Positions 24,803-34,138 are shown, numbered from the stretch's first letter. The stretch is DNA of 64,000 nucleotides from a bacterium (GCA_024742665.1 JANSYA010000007.1:293739-357738); one strand, 5' to 3'. Made by a program: numbers and translations. Notes: generated by a model not told the origin, from the sequence alone.

Positions 24803-27529
24803 ATGATATTGTCCGGCGAAAACGTAACTGTTCTGGAGGAGCTGTACGAACGCTACAGCCAGGATCCGGCCTCGGTCGGCGACGAATGGGCCCGCTATTT
24901 TCGAGAGCTTGATAACGGCCATGCGAGCAATGGCCGCGCTCCCGCGGGATTTAGCGCTGGATCCTCCGCCTCAGGCGTGGATCATCGGGACACGGCGATT
25001 CGCAATCTGGTCGCGGCTTACCGACGCTTCGGGCATCTGGCAGCGGACCTGGATCCCCTGGGCATGCGCGAGCAGAACCGCGAGCTCCTGGACCCCGCCT
25101 TTCACGGACTCACTCCCGGAGACATGGATTCGGAATTCGAGTCCGGCGTGCCCGCGGTCGGTCGGGCGAAGCTGCGCGATATTATCGCCTGGTACGAGCG
25201 AAGCTACTGCGGCCACATTGGAGTGGAGCATTCGTACCTGCGCAACCGTGAAGAGCGGGAGTGGTTGGAAAACGCCATCGAATCCGAGGAGAACGCGAAG
25301 CCGCTCGACACGGGCTGCAAACTGCGCCTATTCGAAAAACTATTTCAGGCGGAGTACTTCGAAAAATTTCTGGCTCAAAAGTACGTCGGAAAAAAACGTT
25401 TCTCGATCGAAGGCGCCGAGTCGCTGATCCCCCTGCTGGATACGATCATCGAAGAAGCGGGGCGCCAGGCCATCGAAGGCATCGTCATCGGTATGGCGCA
25501 TCGCGGTCGTCTGAACGTGCTGGTCAATATCATGGAAAAACCGGCCGGCGTCATCTTCGCCGAGTTCGAAGAAAACTACGATCCGGGCACTCTCGATTAC
25601 GCCGACGTGAAATATCATTTGGGCCACTCCTATGCCCGTATGACGCGCTCCCAGCGCGAAGTGTATTTATCTCTGGCTTTCAATCCCAGTCACTTAGAGG
25701 CGGCGAATCCGCTTGTGATGGGTTCCGTGCGCGCGCGACAGAAGCTGAAAGACGACGACGAGCGCACGAAGATGATGCCGCTTCTGATTCACGGCGACGC
25801 GGCCTTTATGGGGCAGGGCGTAGTCGCCGAAGGTTTGAATTTGTGCAACTTAGACGGCTACAAAGTCGGCGGCACCTTTCATATTATCTGTAACAATCAA
25901 ATCGGGTTTACGACGCTGCCGCCGGAGTCGCGTTCCACGGAGTACGCTTCCGACATTGCGAAGGCCTTTCAGATTCCAATCTTTCACGTGAACGCCGACA
26001 ATCCCGAGGCGGTCTATCGCTCGGTTCTACTGGCGATGGAATACCGCCGCCGCTTTCAAAAAGACGTGATCGTCGATCTAATCGCCTATCGTCGCCTGGG
26101 CCACAACGAGAACGACGAACCGGCCTTCACCCAGCCGCTGATGTACGACCGCATCAAAAAGCATCCGACGACGGCCACGCTCTATAAGAAAAAGCTCGAA
26201 GAAGACGCGGACGTCGCTTCCGAAGACGTCGACTTTATCGTCAACGGATCCAAATCCGGACTGGCGGCTTCGTTTGATCGCGCGAAAGAAAAAAACGTGA
26301 CGATGCGCGCCGAAACCATGGGCGGTCGCTGGGCCGATTTTTCGATGGAGGAGCTGGACTCCGAGCCGCAAACGAAACTGCTCGCCGAACAGCTGGACCG
26401 GGTCTATTCCGCGCTCACGGAACTGCCGGGGGATTTTACGCCGCACCCGAAGCTGAAACGCCTGATCGACAATCGCAAGAAGATGTGGGCCGGCGACATG
26501 GCGATCGACTGGGGTTTCGCCGAAGCTCTGGCCTTCGGTTCGATTCTCGAAAACGGCTATAATATTCGTTTGAGCGGTCAGGACGCGAAGCGGGGAACTT
26601 TTTCGCATCGCCATTGCGCCTTAAACGACGTTCAAAACGGCAACGAATATATTCCGCTCAACGCCATCTCGGAAGGGCAGGGTGAATTCGAGGTGGTGAA
26701 TTCGCCGCTCTCGGAATACGCCGTATTGGGTTTTGAATTCGGTTACTCCCTGGCAGATCCGCGGTCGCTGGTCATCTGGGAGGCGCAGTTCGGCGACTTC
26801 GCCAACAGCGCCCAGATCATGATCGATCAATTTATAACCAGCTCCGAAGCGAAGTGGCGTCGCATGAGCGGCCTGGTAATGCTTCTGCCTCACGGCTACG
26901 AAGGCCAGGGCCCGGAACACTCCAGCGCACGCCTGGAGCGATTCTTACAGATGTCGTCCCAGAATAATATTCAGGTCTGCAATTGCACGACGCCCGCCCA
27001 GTTTTTTCACCTGTTGCGGCGGCAGCATCTGCGGCGCTTTCGCAAACCGCTGGTCGTCATGTCTCCCAAGAGCCTGCTGCGTTTGCCCGAAGCCGGTTCC
27101 AGCCTGGAAGATCTGGGCAAGGGCGTCTTTCGCGAGGTGCTCCACGACCGTAACGTCGACGCGAAGAAAGTAAAGCGAGTGCTGCTGTGCTCGGGCAAAG
27201 TCTATTACGATCTCAAAAAGCGTCGCGACGAAGCGAAGGCCGACATCGCAATTGTGCGCGTCGAAGAGCTGTATCCTTTTCCCGGGGAAGATATCAAGAA
27301 GGTTCTGGGGAAATTCGGTGCCGCGAAAGAATTCGCCTGGGTTCAGGAAGAACCGGAAAACCAGGGCGCCTGCTACTATATCAAAGATCGCTTGAGCGAG
27401 TGTCTGCCCGGCGGGGCGCAGCTGGAAACGATTTGTCGACCGGAGTCGGCGAGTCCCGCCGCGGGTCTGATGACTGTTCACAAACGCGAATTAGAAGATC
27501 TGCTGCAATCGGCGATCGGCCCGGCATAA
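24803..27529 (+). CDS. sucA: 2-oxoglutarate dehydrogenase E1 component
   Basis: The protein has 908 residues, the normal length for SucA. This thiamine-diphosphate enzyme decarboxylates 2-oxoglutarate and succinylates E2 in the TCA cycle. The N-terminus has the short E1o motif ([19 protein letters not shown]). The core has [29 protein letters not shown] (ThDP/Mg site) and [16 protein letters not shown]. The C-terminal transketolase-like half has [19 protein letters not shown] 24803 has no strong Shine-Dalgarno, with GGAG about 13 bases upstream. Unlike most bacteria, no sucB or lpd follows; the neighbour is a convergent membrane gene across a small hairpin. Confidence 0.96.
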   Translation: MILSGENVTVLEELYERYSQDPASVGDEWARYFRELDNGHASNGRAPAGFSAGSSASGVDHRDTAIRNLVAAYRRFGHLAADLDPLGMREQNRELLDPAFHGLTPGDMDSEFESGVPAVGRAKLRDIIAWYERSYCGHIGVEHSYLRNREEREWLENAIESEENAKPLDTGCKLRLFEKLFQAEYFEKFLAQKYVGKKRFSIEGAESLIPLLDTIIEEAGRQAIEGIVIGMAHRGRLNVLVNIMEKPAGVIFAEFEENYDPGTLDYADVKYHLGHSYARMTRSQREVYLSLAFNPSHLEAANPLVMGSVRARQKLKDDDERTKMMPLLIHGDAAFMGQGVVAEGLNLCNLDGYKVGGTFHIICNNQIGFTTLPPESRSTEYASDIAKAFQIPIFHVNADNPEAVYRSVLLAMEYRRRFQKDVIVDLIAYRRLGHNENDEPAFTQPLMYDRIKKHPTTATLYKKKLEEDADVASEDVDFIVNGSKSGLAASFDRAKEKNVTMRAETMGGRWADFSMEELDSEPQTKLLAEQLDRVYSALTELPGDFTPHPKLKRLIDNRKKMWAGDMAIDWGFAEALAFGSILENGYNIRLSGQDAKRGTFSHRHCALNDVQNGNEYIPLNAISEGQGEFEVVNSPLSEYAVLGFEFGYSLADPRSLVIWEAQFGDFANSAQIMIDQFITSSEAKWRRMSGLVMLLPHGYEGQGPEHSSARLERFLQMSSQNNIQVCNCTTPAQFFHLLRRQHLRRFRKPLVVMSPKSLLRLPEAGSSLEDLGKGVFREVLHDRNVDAKKVKRVLLCSGKVYYDLKKRRDEAKADIAIVRVEELYPFPGEDIKKVLGKFGAAKEFAWVQEEPENQGACYYIKDRLSECLPGGAQLETICRPESASPAAGLMTVHKRELEDLLQSAIGPA

Positions 27530-27580
27530 GTCGCGGCCACCCGCATCGATCCAGTATAGAAGTTCGGCAGTCCTCTTGCC

Positions 27581-27598
27581 GATCGGCGTAGGCCGATC
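27581..27598. repeat. Small hairpin between sucA and DUF2231 genes
   Basis: GATCGGC (27581-27587) and GCCGATC (27592-27598) form a 7-bp stem around the loop GTAG. It resembles the hairpins in the 12362-12471 repeat (GATTGGCC-GTAA-GGCCAATC) and lies between two convergent genes, so it may be the same kind of element or a simple terminator without a T-run. Confidence 0.5.
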
Positions 27599-27602
27599 CG
27601 GC

Positions 27603-28208
27603 TCAGGGCTTCGGAGCGGCCGGCGGCGCAATCACGGGGGCACCATGGGCCCCGGCCGCGCCGTGTTTATAGACCAGCTCGCCGCCCAGCCGCGCCGTAT
27701 ACAAACAAACTGCCAGAGCCGCGAGCTGGACGCCGATCGTGATCAGTCGCCAGGGCCGCGCGGTCGGCGCGGGCTTCCAGGCGATCAGCGCGGCCAGCAG
27801 CGTGGCCCCGCTGATCAGCAATAAGAGGCTGGCCGCGTTTTCGTGGGCGTCAATCGCCGCCACAGTTGTCGCCGCGGCGGGCGAGCCGAGAACGGCCGCC
27901 TTGACCCGGTCCGCGTCGTTTTCGCCGGTCATCATCGTCGCGTAGATCAAAACCGTTTGTACAAAGGCCCATACTACTACGTGCCGCCAGCGCCGGCGGG
28001 CGTAGTCGTTCGCGACCTTTGCATTCGAGGAGATCGGCGGAGCAGTGTTTGCCGGGCGAGCCGGATCAGTAACATTCGGGGAGTCCTGGGAGTCCTGGAG
28101 CGCGGTCCGCCGGTAGCGCGCGATCTCTCGCACGATATAGGCGGCGAAAAGCGGCGCAAATAGAACCAGGGCGATGGGTAGATGGACCAGGGCGGGATGG
28201 AGCGGCAT
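27603..28208 (-). CDS. DUF2231 membrane protein
   Basis: ATG 28208 starts at the family's conserved MPLHPALVHLPIALVLFAP, giving 201 residues; an in-frame extension to 28340 lacks homology and spans a palindrome. Four transmembrane segments are likely: residues 10-28, about 80-100 (VVVWAFVQTVLIYATM), 130-150 (LLISGATLLAALIAW) and 158-176 (LITIGVQLAALAV). The middle loop holds the His residues typical of the family (AIDAHENAA). The function of DUF2231 proteins is not established, though some accompany heme or redox proteins. The C-terminal tail is Ala/Pro-rich. Confidence 0.8.
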   Translation of the reverse strand: MPLHPALVHLPIALVLFAPLFAAYIVREIARYRRTALQDSQDSPNVTDPARPANTAPPISSNAKVANDYARRRWRHVVVWAFVQTVLIYATMMTGENDADRVKAAVLGSPAAATTVAAIDAHENAASLLLLISGATLLAALIAWKPAPTARPWRLITIGVQLAALAVCLYTARLGGELVYKHGAAGAHGAPVIAPPAAPKP

Positions 28209-28310
28209 AGAATTCCAGCGATGGATCGGATTCCAGGGCGCCGTTTCGCGGCGGCCGGCGGCATTTTCGATTTGACAGCACCCGGGGGAGCACGATCTGA
28301 TTTGTCCAGC

Positions 28311-28354
28311 GATCTGAATCTCGATCAGAATCGATTTCAATCGAGATTCAGATC
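28311..28354. promoter_or_regulatory. 15-bp perfect inverted repeat in a divergent intergenic region
   Basis: GATCTGAATCTCGAT (28311-28325) is exactly complementary to ATCGAGATTCAGATC (28340-28354), separated by 14 bases. It lies between the divergent DUF2231 and HEAT-repeat genes, 60-105 bases before the latter's start. Further GATCT and CGATC words flank it up to 28380. It could be an operator for a dimeric regulator or an mRNA hairpin; there is no T-run. Confidence 0.6.
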
Positions 28355-28416
28355 GACTTCGATCTTACGATCTCAAGATTTTTTAATCAGACGATCTCAA
28401 TCAAAGGACCTGAACT

Positions 28417-28893
28417 ATGTTGCGTTCCCATCTTTCTCTGACAACCGCGCTTTTATTTTCCGTGATTCTAATTTTCGCCGCGTCGCCGGCCCACGCGGAC
28501 GCCGCCGTCGATCTGGCCATGCAGGATCTTGAGTCGAGCGACCCCGCCGTGCAAATGAACGCCTGCCGGACCCTGGGCGCGGCGAAAGCCAAAGCGGCGG
28601 TCACGCCCCTGGTCGATCTGCTGGATAGCACGACCGATACGCGCGTCGCAGCGACCGCCGCCGCCGCTCTGGGCGCGATCGGCGAAAAGGGCGTGGCCAC
28701 GACCGCCCTGCTGAAAGCGGCGAAGGACAGCGAGTCCACGGCCGTACAGTACGCGGCGCTGCTGTCCCTGTTCAGCATCGCGGACGAACATCACGAAAAA
28801 AACACCCTGGATATCGCAAATGCCGCGGCGGATTCCCCGGATCCGATTCTCAGCGATCTGGCTGCGACTCTCCAGCCGCTGCTGCAAAAATAA
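28417..28893 (+). CDS. Exported HEAT-repeat protein
   Basis: The protein has 158 residues. A signal peptide (LTTALLFSVILIFAASPAHA) is cleaved before residue 28. The mature part is three or four HEAT/PBS-type helical repeats, seen as SSDPAVQMNACRTLGAAKA, TDTRVAATAAAALGAIGE and ESTAVQYAALLSLFSIAD. Such repeats are protein-interaction scaffolds. No catalytic residues are visible. The gene is divergent from DUF2231 and 30 bases upstream of the MoeB/ThiF-type gene, so it may be co-transcribed with it. Confidence 0.8.
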   Translation: MLRSHLSLTTALLFSVILIFAASPAHADAAVDLAMQDLESSDPAVQMNACRTLGAAKAKAAVTPLVDLLDSTTDTRVAATAAAALGAIGEKGVATTALLKAAKDSESTAVQYAALLSLFSIADEHHEKNTLDIANAAADSPDPILSDLAATLQPLLQK

Positions 28894-28923
28894 CGGCCTG
28901 ATCCGCCGGGTCCGGGATTCCGC

Positions 28924-29730
28924 ATGCTGAGTCGCGACGAGCTGAGCCGGTATTCCCGGAACATCTTTTTAGAGCAGGTCGGGCGCGCCGGTCAGGAGCG
29001 ACTGAAGGCGTCCCGGGTTTTTGTGATCGGCGCGGGCGGCCTGGGATCGCCTGTGCTGCTGTACCTGGCGGCCGCCGGCGTCGGTCACATCGCCTGCATT
29101 GACGGCGACCATCTGGAACTCACGAATTTGCAGCGGCAGGTGCTGTACAGCACGGACGATGTTGGTCAGCCCAAAGCGACCGTTGCCGCACAGCGGGTCC
29201 GTGCTCTGAACCCTGAAGTCGAAGTCCAGGCCATCGTCGGCCGTTTTACTCCGGCCAACGCCGCCGGCTATCTGCGCGGCTATGATTTGCTGATCGAAAC
29301 CTCGGATAATTTTCCGACGAAATTTCTGGCGAACGATGCGGCCGTGCTGGGCGGCATTCCCCTGATCACCGGCGGAATTCTACGCTTCGAAGGCCAGGTG
29401 CTGGCGGTGCGTCCGGGGGAGACCGCCTGCTATCGCTGCATTTTTGAACGCCCACCGCCGGCCGATGCCGTGCCCAACTGCGCCCAGGCCGGCGTGCTGG
29501 GCGCTATTGCCGGGATTGTGGGCTCCTTGCAGGCGGCGGAAGCACTCAAGCTCCTGACCGGAGCCGGAGAGGACCCCGCCGGCCGCCTGCTCACTCTGGA
29601 TCTCCTGGATACGGCGCTGCGCCGGATTCCGGTGCCGCGCAATCCGGACTGTCCGGTCTGTTCCGGCCCGGACGGGGGAGCAGAAATTTTTTCGATCGAA
29701 CAGAAAAATTATGACGAAACCAGCGTCTGA
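28924..29730 (+). CDS. MoeB/ThiF-family adenylyltransferase
   Basis: The protein has 268 residues. It is an E1-like enzyme that adenylates the C-terminal Gly of a MoaD/ThiS-type carrier. The ATP loop is VIGAGGLGSPVLLYLAAAG, followed by DGDHLELTNLQRQ. Catalytic or thiolating Cys lies in PNCAQAGVLG, and the zinc pairs are CYRC and CPVC. The rhodanese domain of the MoeZ type is absent, so MoeB or ThiF/HesA are both possible; no carrier gene is adjacent. Confidence 0.88.
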   Translation: MLSRDELSRYSRNIFLEQVGRAGQERLKASRVFVIGAGGLGSPVLLYLAAAGVGHIACIDGDHLELTNLQRQVLYSTDDVGQPKATVAAQRVRALNPEVEVQAIVGRFTPANAAGYLRGYDLLIETSDNFPTKFLANDAAVLGGIPLITGGILRFEGQVLAVRPGETACYRCIFERPPPADAVPNCAQAGVLGAIAGIVGSLQAAEALKLLTGAGEDPAGRLLTLDLLDTALRRIPVPRNPDCPVCSGPDGGAEIFSIEQKNYDETSV

Positions 29731-29823
29731 AATTTTTGTGACCAGATTATTCAATCCAATGAGGTCACATCGATGTGAATCTCACACGCTTTCCCGGATC
29801 GGAGGGCGAGGGCAGTAGACGGC

Positions 29824-30030
29824 ATGACGAAGACGGAACACCGGGTAGACGAGCCAAACGAAGATATGGAAGATGACGTAAACGAAGACTGGTCGGCCGA
29901 AGAAGATCTTGAAGGCGTAAGCTATGTTTGCGAAGACTGCGACTACCGCTGGGAAGAGTCCGGAATGGACGAGGTCGAAGGCAATATAGTTTGCCCGATG
30001 TGCGGGAGCATCAACGTAACTCAGTTATAG
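29824..30030 (+). CDS. Small acidic zinc-ribbon protein
   Basis: The protein has 68 residues. The first 30 are extremely acidic (MEDDVNEDWSAEEDLEG). The rest is a rubredoxin-like zinc ribbon with VCEDCDYRW and VCPMCGS. It lies 93 bases after the MoeB/ThiF-type gene and just before the LapA-like gene. It may bind metal or a nucleic-acid or protein partner; the role is not known. Confidence 0.7.
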   Translation: MTKTEHRVDEPNEDMEDDVNEDWSAEEDLEGVSYVCEDCDYRWEESGMDEVEGNIVCPMCGSINVTQL

Positions 30031-30043
30031 ACCGGGAACCAGA

Positions 30044-30286
30044 TTGATACCCATTCGGCTGACATTACTCTTAATCTTTTTCATCATCCTGATGCTATTG
30101 GTGCTGGGGAATCCGGTGTCGGTGCAGCTGAATTTTCTATTTTACACCGAGCGCTTCGAGCTCTACAAAATCATCATCGGTTCGATGCTATTGGGCGTTC
30201 TGGGCACGCTGATTTATACCAGCCAGGTCCGGAACCTGCGCCGCAGTCGCGATCGACAGATGGACTACGACGATCGCCGTCACTGA
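30044..30286 (+). CDS. LapA/DUF1049-like small membrane protein
   Basis: The protein has 80 residues with a TTG start at 30044, 13 bases after the preceding stop, with GGGAAC upstream. Two membrane segments (LTLLLIFFIILMLLVLG and IIIGSMLLGVLGTLIY) flank a short NPVSVQLNFLF loop, as in LapA/LapB-associated proteins of lipopolysaccharide assembly. The tail is basic then acidic (RNLRRSRDRQMDYDDRRH). No lapB is adjacent. Confidence 0.7.
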   Translation: MIPIRLTLLLIFFIILMLLVLGNPVSVQLNFLFYTERFELYKIIIGSMLLGVLGTLIYTSQVRNLRRSRDRQMDYDDRRH

Positions 30287-30373
30287 TTCATCGCCCCCGC
30301 GCTGCGCATGATATCGGCGGGAAGGGCCAGGCGATAGCGCGATCGGCCGAAGCATACTCGAAACCATTAACCA

Positions 30374-31021
30374 TTGGAATCCCTTCGCATTCAAAAGGGC
30401 CGCCTGCGCGGTCGTAAGATCAAGCCGCCTCCGCCGGTGTCGGGCAACAGTCATCTGACCCTGAACCTGGTGAAAGAGGCGATCTTTCAGGTGATTGAAG
30501 GCCGTCTGGGGCCGGATCTGGAGCAGTACGCTTTTTTTGATCTGTGCGCCGGCTCCGGTCAAATGGCCTTCGAAGCCTTCAGCCGCGGATTTTCCGCGGT
30601 GCATCTGGCCGAGGTCGACGCGCGGCGGCTTTCGCATTTAATATCCGAAGCGAAGCGCGGCGAATTTGAAGTCCAGATTCACCGGCGCGATTTTCGCCGC
30701 ATGGCGCCGCTGGTCTTTCGCCATCCGAAGAGCATCGTATTTCTCGATCCGCCCTACTCTTTCTGGAAGGGCGGCGAAAGCGACGCCGTCGATCGGCTGG
30801 TGCACAATCTCGCGCACCCTTCCGACGAATCCCGGGCCTTGCTCGACGGCTATCGCAAAGCGGGGCAGGCATTCGATCTGTGGTTTATCGTGCACGGACC
30901 CGGAGAGTATACGCCGCCGGTTCCCTCTGAGCCGGGTTCGTCCGCGCTGTATATCGCCGAGCATGAGCGTAGAGACTATCGCAAACAGCGCATTAGCATA
31001 CTGCACTTCGCATTAAGTTGA
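30374..31021 (+). CDS. rsmD: RsmD-family 16S rRNA guanine-N2 methyltransferase
   Basis: The protein has 215 residues with a TTG start at 30374. The SAM site is FFDLCAGSGQMAFEAFSRG, and the catalytic amino-methyltransferase motif is FLDPPYSFWKGG. The N-terminal GRLRGRKIKPP is typical of RsmD, which modifies G966 of 16S rRNA. The protein ends with a basic strand (RRDYRKQRISILHF). It precedes the GT2 gene by 27 bases. Confidence 0.88.
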   Translation: MESLRIQKGRLRGRKIKPPPPVSGNSHLTLNLVKEAIFQVIEGRLGPDLEQYAFFDLCAGSGQMAFEAFSRGFSAVHLAEVDARRLSHLISEAKRGEFEVQIHRRDFRRMAPLVFRHPKSIVFLDPPYSFWKGGESDAVDRLVHNLAHPSDESRALLDGYRKAGQAFDLWFIVHGPGEYTPPVPSEPGSSALYIAEHERRDYRKQRISILHFALS

Positions 31022-31048
31022 CAGCAGGAGGGCAGGAAAAATCGTGGC

Positions 31049-32680
31049 ATGCTGGTGCCCGACCTTATGACTTCCGCCTTCGACATTCTCCTCTATAGTA
31101 TCTTCGCCGTCTACATGCTGGACGTGGTGCTGCTCTTCGCCTTCGGACTGCACGCCTTCTTGATGATCTATCTTTCGCGTAAGAATCCGGAGCACTGCGT
31201 TTCCGGCGCGGACGGCACCGCGGCGATCGACTTAAAGAAAACGCCGGCCCGGGAAATTCCGCGGGTGACCGTGCAACTGCCGATCTACAACGAGTTCTAT
31301 GTCGTCGATCGTTTGATCGAATCCGCCGTTCAGATCGAGTGGCCCAAAAACAAACTCGAAATTCAGGTGCTCGACGATTCCACCGACGAAACCCGCGAGA
31401 AGGCGAAAGGCATCGTGGCGCGCTTTCGCAAGCTGGGTTATAATATTCATCATATTCATCGCACCGATCGCGTGGGCCACAAGGCCGGCGCGCTCAAGGC
31501 GGGCCTTGCGGTCGCGAAGGGCGAGTTTATCGCCATCTTCGACGCCGACTTTTTGCCGACGCCGGAATTTCTGATCAAAACGATTCCGTACTTCGCCGAC
31601 GGCGAAGTCGGTATGGTGCAAACGCGCTGGGGTCATATCAATACCGACTATTCCGTTCTGACCCGCGCTCAGTCCATGGGCATCGACGGTCATTTCATGA
31701 TCGAACAGACCGCGCGCAACGCGGCCGGCCTCTGGATGAATTTCAACGGCACCGGCGGCGTCTGGCGCCGGCAGTGCATCGTCGAGGCGGGCAACTGGCA
31801 GGCGGATACGCTGACCGAAGATTTCGATCTGTCTTATCGCGCGGCGCTCGCGGGCTGGAAATTTCGTTATCTAAAAGACGTTTCGAATCCCGGCGAGCTG
31901 CCGCCGACCGTCCAGGCCTTCAAGTCCCAGCAGTTTCGCTGGTGCAAGGGTTCGATTCAAACCGCGATCAAACTGCTGCCCCGTATTTTTCAGGCGGATA
32001 TTCCGCTCAAGATCAAAGCTGAAGCGGTGGTGCATCTGCTCAGCTATACCATGCACCCGCTGATGATTCTGAATATGCTCTTTGCGCTGCCCTTGCTGTT
32101 GATCGGCGACTGGACGAGCTACGCCCTGACCGATATTTCGATTACGATCGTGCTGGGCATCGCCGCGGTGATGAGCATCGGCACCCTGGGACCGATCGCC
32201 TTCTACGTCGTTTCGCAGAAAGATTTGTATCCGGATTGGAAAAGCCGCATTCGCTGGCTGCCCTTTTTGATTATGATCGGCACCGGCATCGCCGTGTCGA
32301 ATACCCGGGCCTGGTTCGAAGCCTTACTCGGAGTGAAGTCTCCGTTCAAACGCACGCCGAAGCTGCGCATCGAGTCGAAGTCGGATCGCGTGACCCAGCG
32401 CAATAAGTACCGCCAGCCTCTGGATCCCCTGGTCCCGCTGGAATTTTTGATGGGCGCGTACTGCATGACCTGCGTGTATTTTTCGCTGAAGCTGAACTTC
32501 ACGATGCTCGCTCCGCTGATGGTGCTGTACGGCGCCGGTTTCTTTTACGTCGCGATTCTGTCGTTGCGTGAAGCCCTCGGATCCGGAAATTCAGAGGCCG
32601 GCGCAGGCGAAGCGATTCCGGCCGCGGCGGATTCTTCCGCTGTCGTCCCCGCGCGTCTGGCCTCTCAGAACGCGGCCTGA
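31049..32680 (+). CDS. Cellulose-synthase-type GT2 membrane glycosyltransferase
   Basis: The protein has 543 residues. One N-terminal and about four C-terminal transmembrane segments enclose a processive GT-A domain. The catalytic motifs are present in order: LDDSTDETRE, DADFLPTPEF, TEDFDLSYRAA and the processive signature QQFRWCKGSIQTAI. It would polymerise a beta-linked polysaccharide from a nucleotide sugar and export it; the sugar cannot be told (mannan and glucan synthases look alike). There is no PilZ domain within the protein, but a separate PilZ gene lies two genes downstream. The C-terminal tail is Ala-rich. A CHAT peptidase gene starts three bases after its stop. Confidence 0.9.
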   Translation: MLVPDLMTSAFDILLYSIFAVYMLDVVLLFAFGLHAFLMIYLSRKNPEHCVSGADGTAAIDLKKTPAREIPRVTVQLPIYNEFYVVDRLIESAVQIEWPKNKLEIQVLDDSTDETREKAKGIVARFRKLGYNIHHIHRTDRVGHKAGALKAGLAVAKGEFIAIFDADFLPTPEFLIKTIPYFADGEVGMVQTRWGHINTDYSVLTRAQSMGIDGHFMIEQTARNAAGLWMNFNGTGGVWRRQCIVEAGNWQADTLTEDFDLSYRAALAGWKFRYLKDVSNPGELPPTVQAFKSQQFRWCKGSIQTAIKLLPRIFQADIPLKIKAEAVVHLLSYTMHPLMILNMLFALPLLLIGDWTSYALTDISITIVLGIAAVMSIGTLGPIAFYVVSQKDLYPDWKSRIRWLPFLIMIGTGIAVSNTRAWFEALLGVKSPFKRTPKLRIESKSDRVTQRNKYRQPLDPLVPLEFLMGAYCMTCVYFSLKLNFTMLAPLMVLYGAGFFYVAILSLREALGSGNSEAGAGEAIPAAADSSAVVPARLASQNAA

Positions 32681-32683
32681 TTT

Positions 32684-33697
32684 GTGACGGCGACACACTG
32701 GCCGATCCTTTCGTTTCATCCGGGGCGCGCGCAGTTCTTCGACCGTGACTGCGCTCTGGAATACAGCGGCTCCCTGGCCGCGCCGGAGCGCGGGACACTG
32801 CTTGAACAGTGCGACGCCGCTTTCGCCGATGCGAAGACCGCCGCCGATCCGGATCGGCGCGAAGACATCGCCGGTCGCCTGCACTGGGATCCCGCTGATC
32901 GGGAGCTGCGAGAATTTTTAAGCCTCGTTCGAGAGCGCGCCCGACAGGCCGGCGGGCTGCGTCTGGTCAGCCGCGAGGCCCTGCAGTTGCCGGCCGAAGC
33001 CCTGCGGCTGGGCGGCGAATGGTCCACATCGTTTCCGATAGTACGCATGCACGCGCGCGACGCCGGCCTGGGCTTTGGAGATGCATATGCGCATGCGAGC
33101 TCAGAGGAGCCCGGCGGGCGTCGTCCGTATCGCAAACTGGTCTGGTTCAATCCCGCGGGCGAACCGGAGCTGCCCGCGGCCCGCTCTGAAGCCCAGGCCG
33201 TCTTCGATCAGCTGGAGCAGGCCCCGGGGCCGACCCGTTTCATCGCTCGCAGCCTGAGCGATCATGAGTGGTACGAGCTCTACGATTCTCACGACCTGGT
33301 ATTTTATTTCGGTCATGGCGAAACCGTCGCCGGACACCCGGCGATCCTTACGAAGAACGGTCGAGCTCCGTTTTTCGCGCCGCCCGGGTTCGGTGCGAGC
33401 GGTGCGAACGGGGCAGGGCGGCGCTGTCTGGTATTTGCCGCCTGCCTGCGGGGCGGCGAACAGCTGCTATTTCGCAATCAGGCGGGGGCGATCGTGTATC
33501 CCGTCTGTCGCCTGGCGGACCGCCCCGCAGAGTTCCTGCTGGATTTTTGTCGGGCCCTGGCCAAAGGCGGCGCTTCGATTCCCGAGGCGATGCTGGCCGC
33601 GTGCCAGGCGGACGCGGCCAGCGGCGATATCCGGCGCTTTCTCTTTCGCCTGCAGGGCGCCGGCGAAAGCCTGGCGTGCGATGCAACGCCGGCATAG
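32684..33697 (+). CDS. CHAT-domain (caspase-like) peptidase
   Basis: The protein has 337 residues with a GTG start at 32684, only three bases after the GT2 stop. The caspase-fold dyad is visible: His211 in DLVFYFGHGET and Cys254 in CLVFAACLRGG, the typical CHAT pattern. The N-terminal 150 residues have the alpha/beta architecture of the fold's first half (LVWFNPAGEPELPAARSEA), without a TPR array. There is no signal peptide, so it should act in the cytosol. Tight packing between a polysaccharide synthase and a PilZ protein is unusual; CHAT proteases otherwise appear with TPRs or CRISPR-linked (Craspase) systems. Confidence 0.8.
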   Translation: MTATHWPILSFHPGRAQFFDRDCALEYSGSLAAPERGTLLEQCDAAFADAKTAADPDRREDIAGRLHWDPADRELREFLSLVRERARQAGGLRLVSREALQLPAEALRLGGEWSTSFPIVRMHARDAGLGFGDAYAHASSEEPGGRRPYRKLVWFNPAGEPELPAARSEAQAVFDQLEQAPGPTRFIARSLSDHEWYELYDSHDLVFYFGHGETVAGHPAILTKNGRAPFFAPPGFGASGANGAGRRCLVFAACLRGGEQLLFRNQAGAIVYPVCRLADRPAEFLLDFCRALAKGGASIPEAMLAACQADAASGDIRRFLFRLQGAGESLACDATPA

Positions 33698-33704
33698 ATG
33701 AATG

Positions 33705-33732
33705 TTGACACACAAATGACGCCTGGTAGGAT
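33705..33732 (+). promoter_or_regulatory. Possible sigma-70 promoter before the PilZ gene
   Basis: A perfect TTGACA (33705-33710) is followed after 16 bases by TAGGAT (33727-33732; 4 of 6 to consensus). Transcription would start close to ATG 33740, giving an almost leaderless message. Because this sequence also overlaps the earlier possible start codon of the gene and its AGGA ribosome site, it may be chance. Confidence 0.35.
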
Positions 33733-33739
33733 TAGCGTC

Positions 33740-34123
33740 ATGGCGTCCCAATCCTTTTTCGATGATTCCGTCCAGATCCGGGACGCGGCCCAGCAAAAGC
33801 GCAAGAAGGCTCGCACGGGGGTCAACATCGCCGCGGAGTTCGTCCTGAAGGGGCAGGGCCAGCCGGTGGAGTGCACGGTCACCGATCTGGGAACCGGCGG
33901 GCTTTCGATCAACACTCGTTCAACGATGTACATGGGCGATCAGATCGAGGTCCGGATGCGCCTGGGCAAAGAAGCGCTGTCGGTGCCCTGCACCGTGGTC
34001 AGGGTTTCAGGAAAATCGATCGGCCTGCAGTTTGACCGGCTTCCCGAGCAGCAAATGGAGTACATCCAGCACTATATCCACTCAACTTTCTTCGATAAGA
34101 AGGATCAGAAGAAAAAACCTTGA
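33740..34123 (+). CDS. PilZ-domain c-di-GMP-binding protein
   Basis: ATG 33740 gives 127 residues and has GGTAGGA upstream; ATG 33698, directly after the CHAT stop, is the alternative. The PilZ fold is indicated by the basic N-terminal stretch QQKRKKARTGVNIAAEFVL, the DLGTGGLSINT motif (in place of the canonical D/NxSxxG) and the strand VPCTVVRVSGKSIGLQFD. The first Arg motif is KKARTG rather than a full RxxxR, so binding should be tested. It ends in KKKP. It is the third gene of the GT2-CHAT-PilZ group, so second-messenger control of the polysaccharide enzyme is a natural idea. Confidence 0.75.
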   Translation: MASQSFFDDSVQIRDAAQQKRKKARTGVNIAAEFVLKGQGQPVECTVTDLGTGGLSINTRSTMYMGDQIEVRMRLGKEALSVPCTVVRVSGKSIGLQFDRLPEQQMEYIQHYIHSTFFDKKDQKKKP

Positions 34124-34138
34124 TGGGGCGCGGGACAT

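Noticed and set aside
28311..28354. Inverted repeat considered as CRISPR repeat or IS end
   Set aside because: Single pair with no further copies, spacers or transposase nearby.
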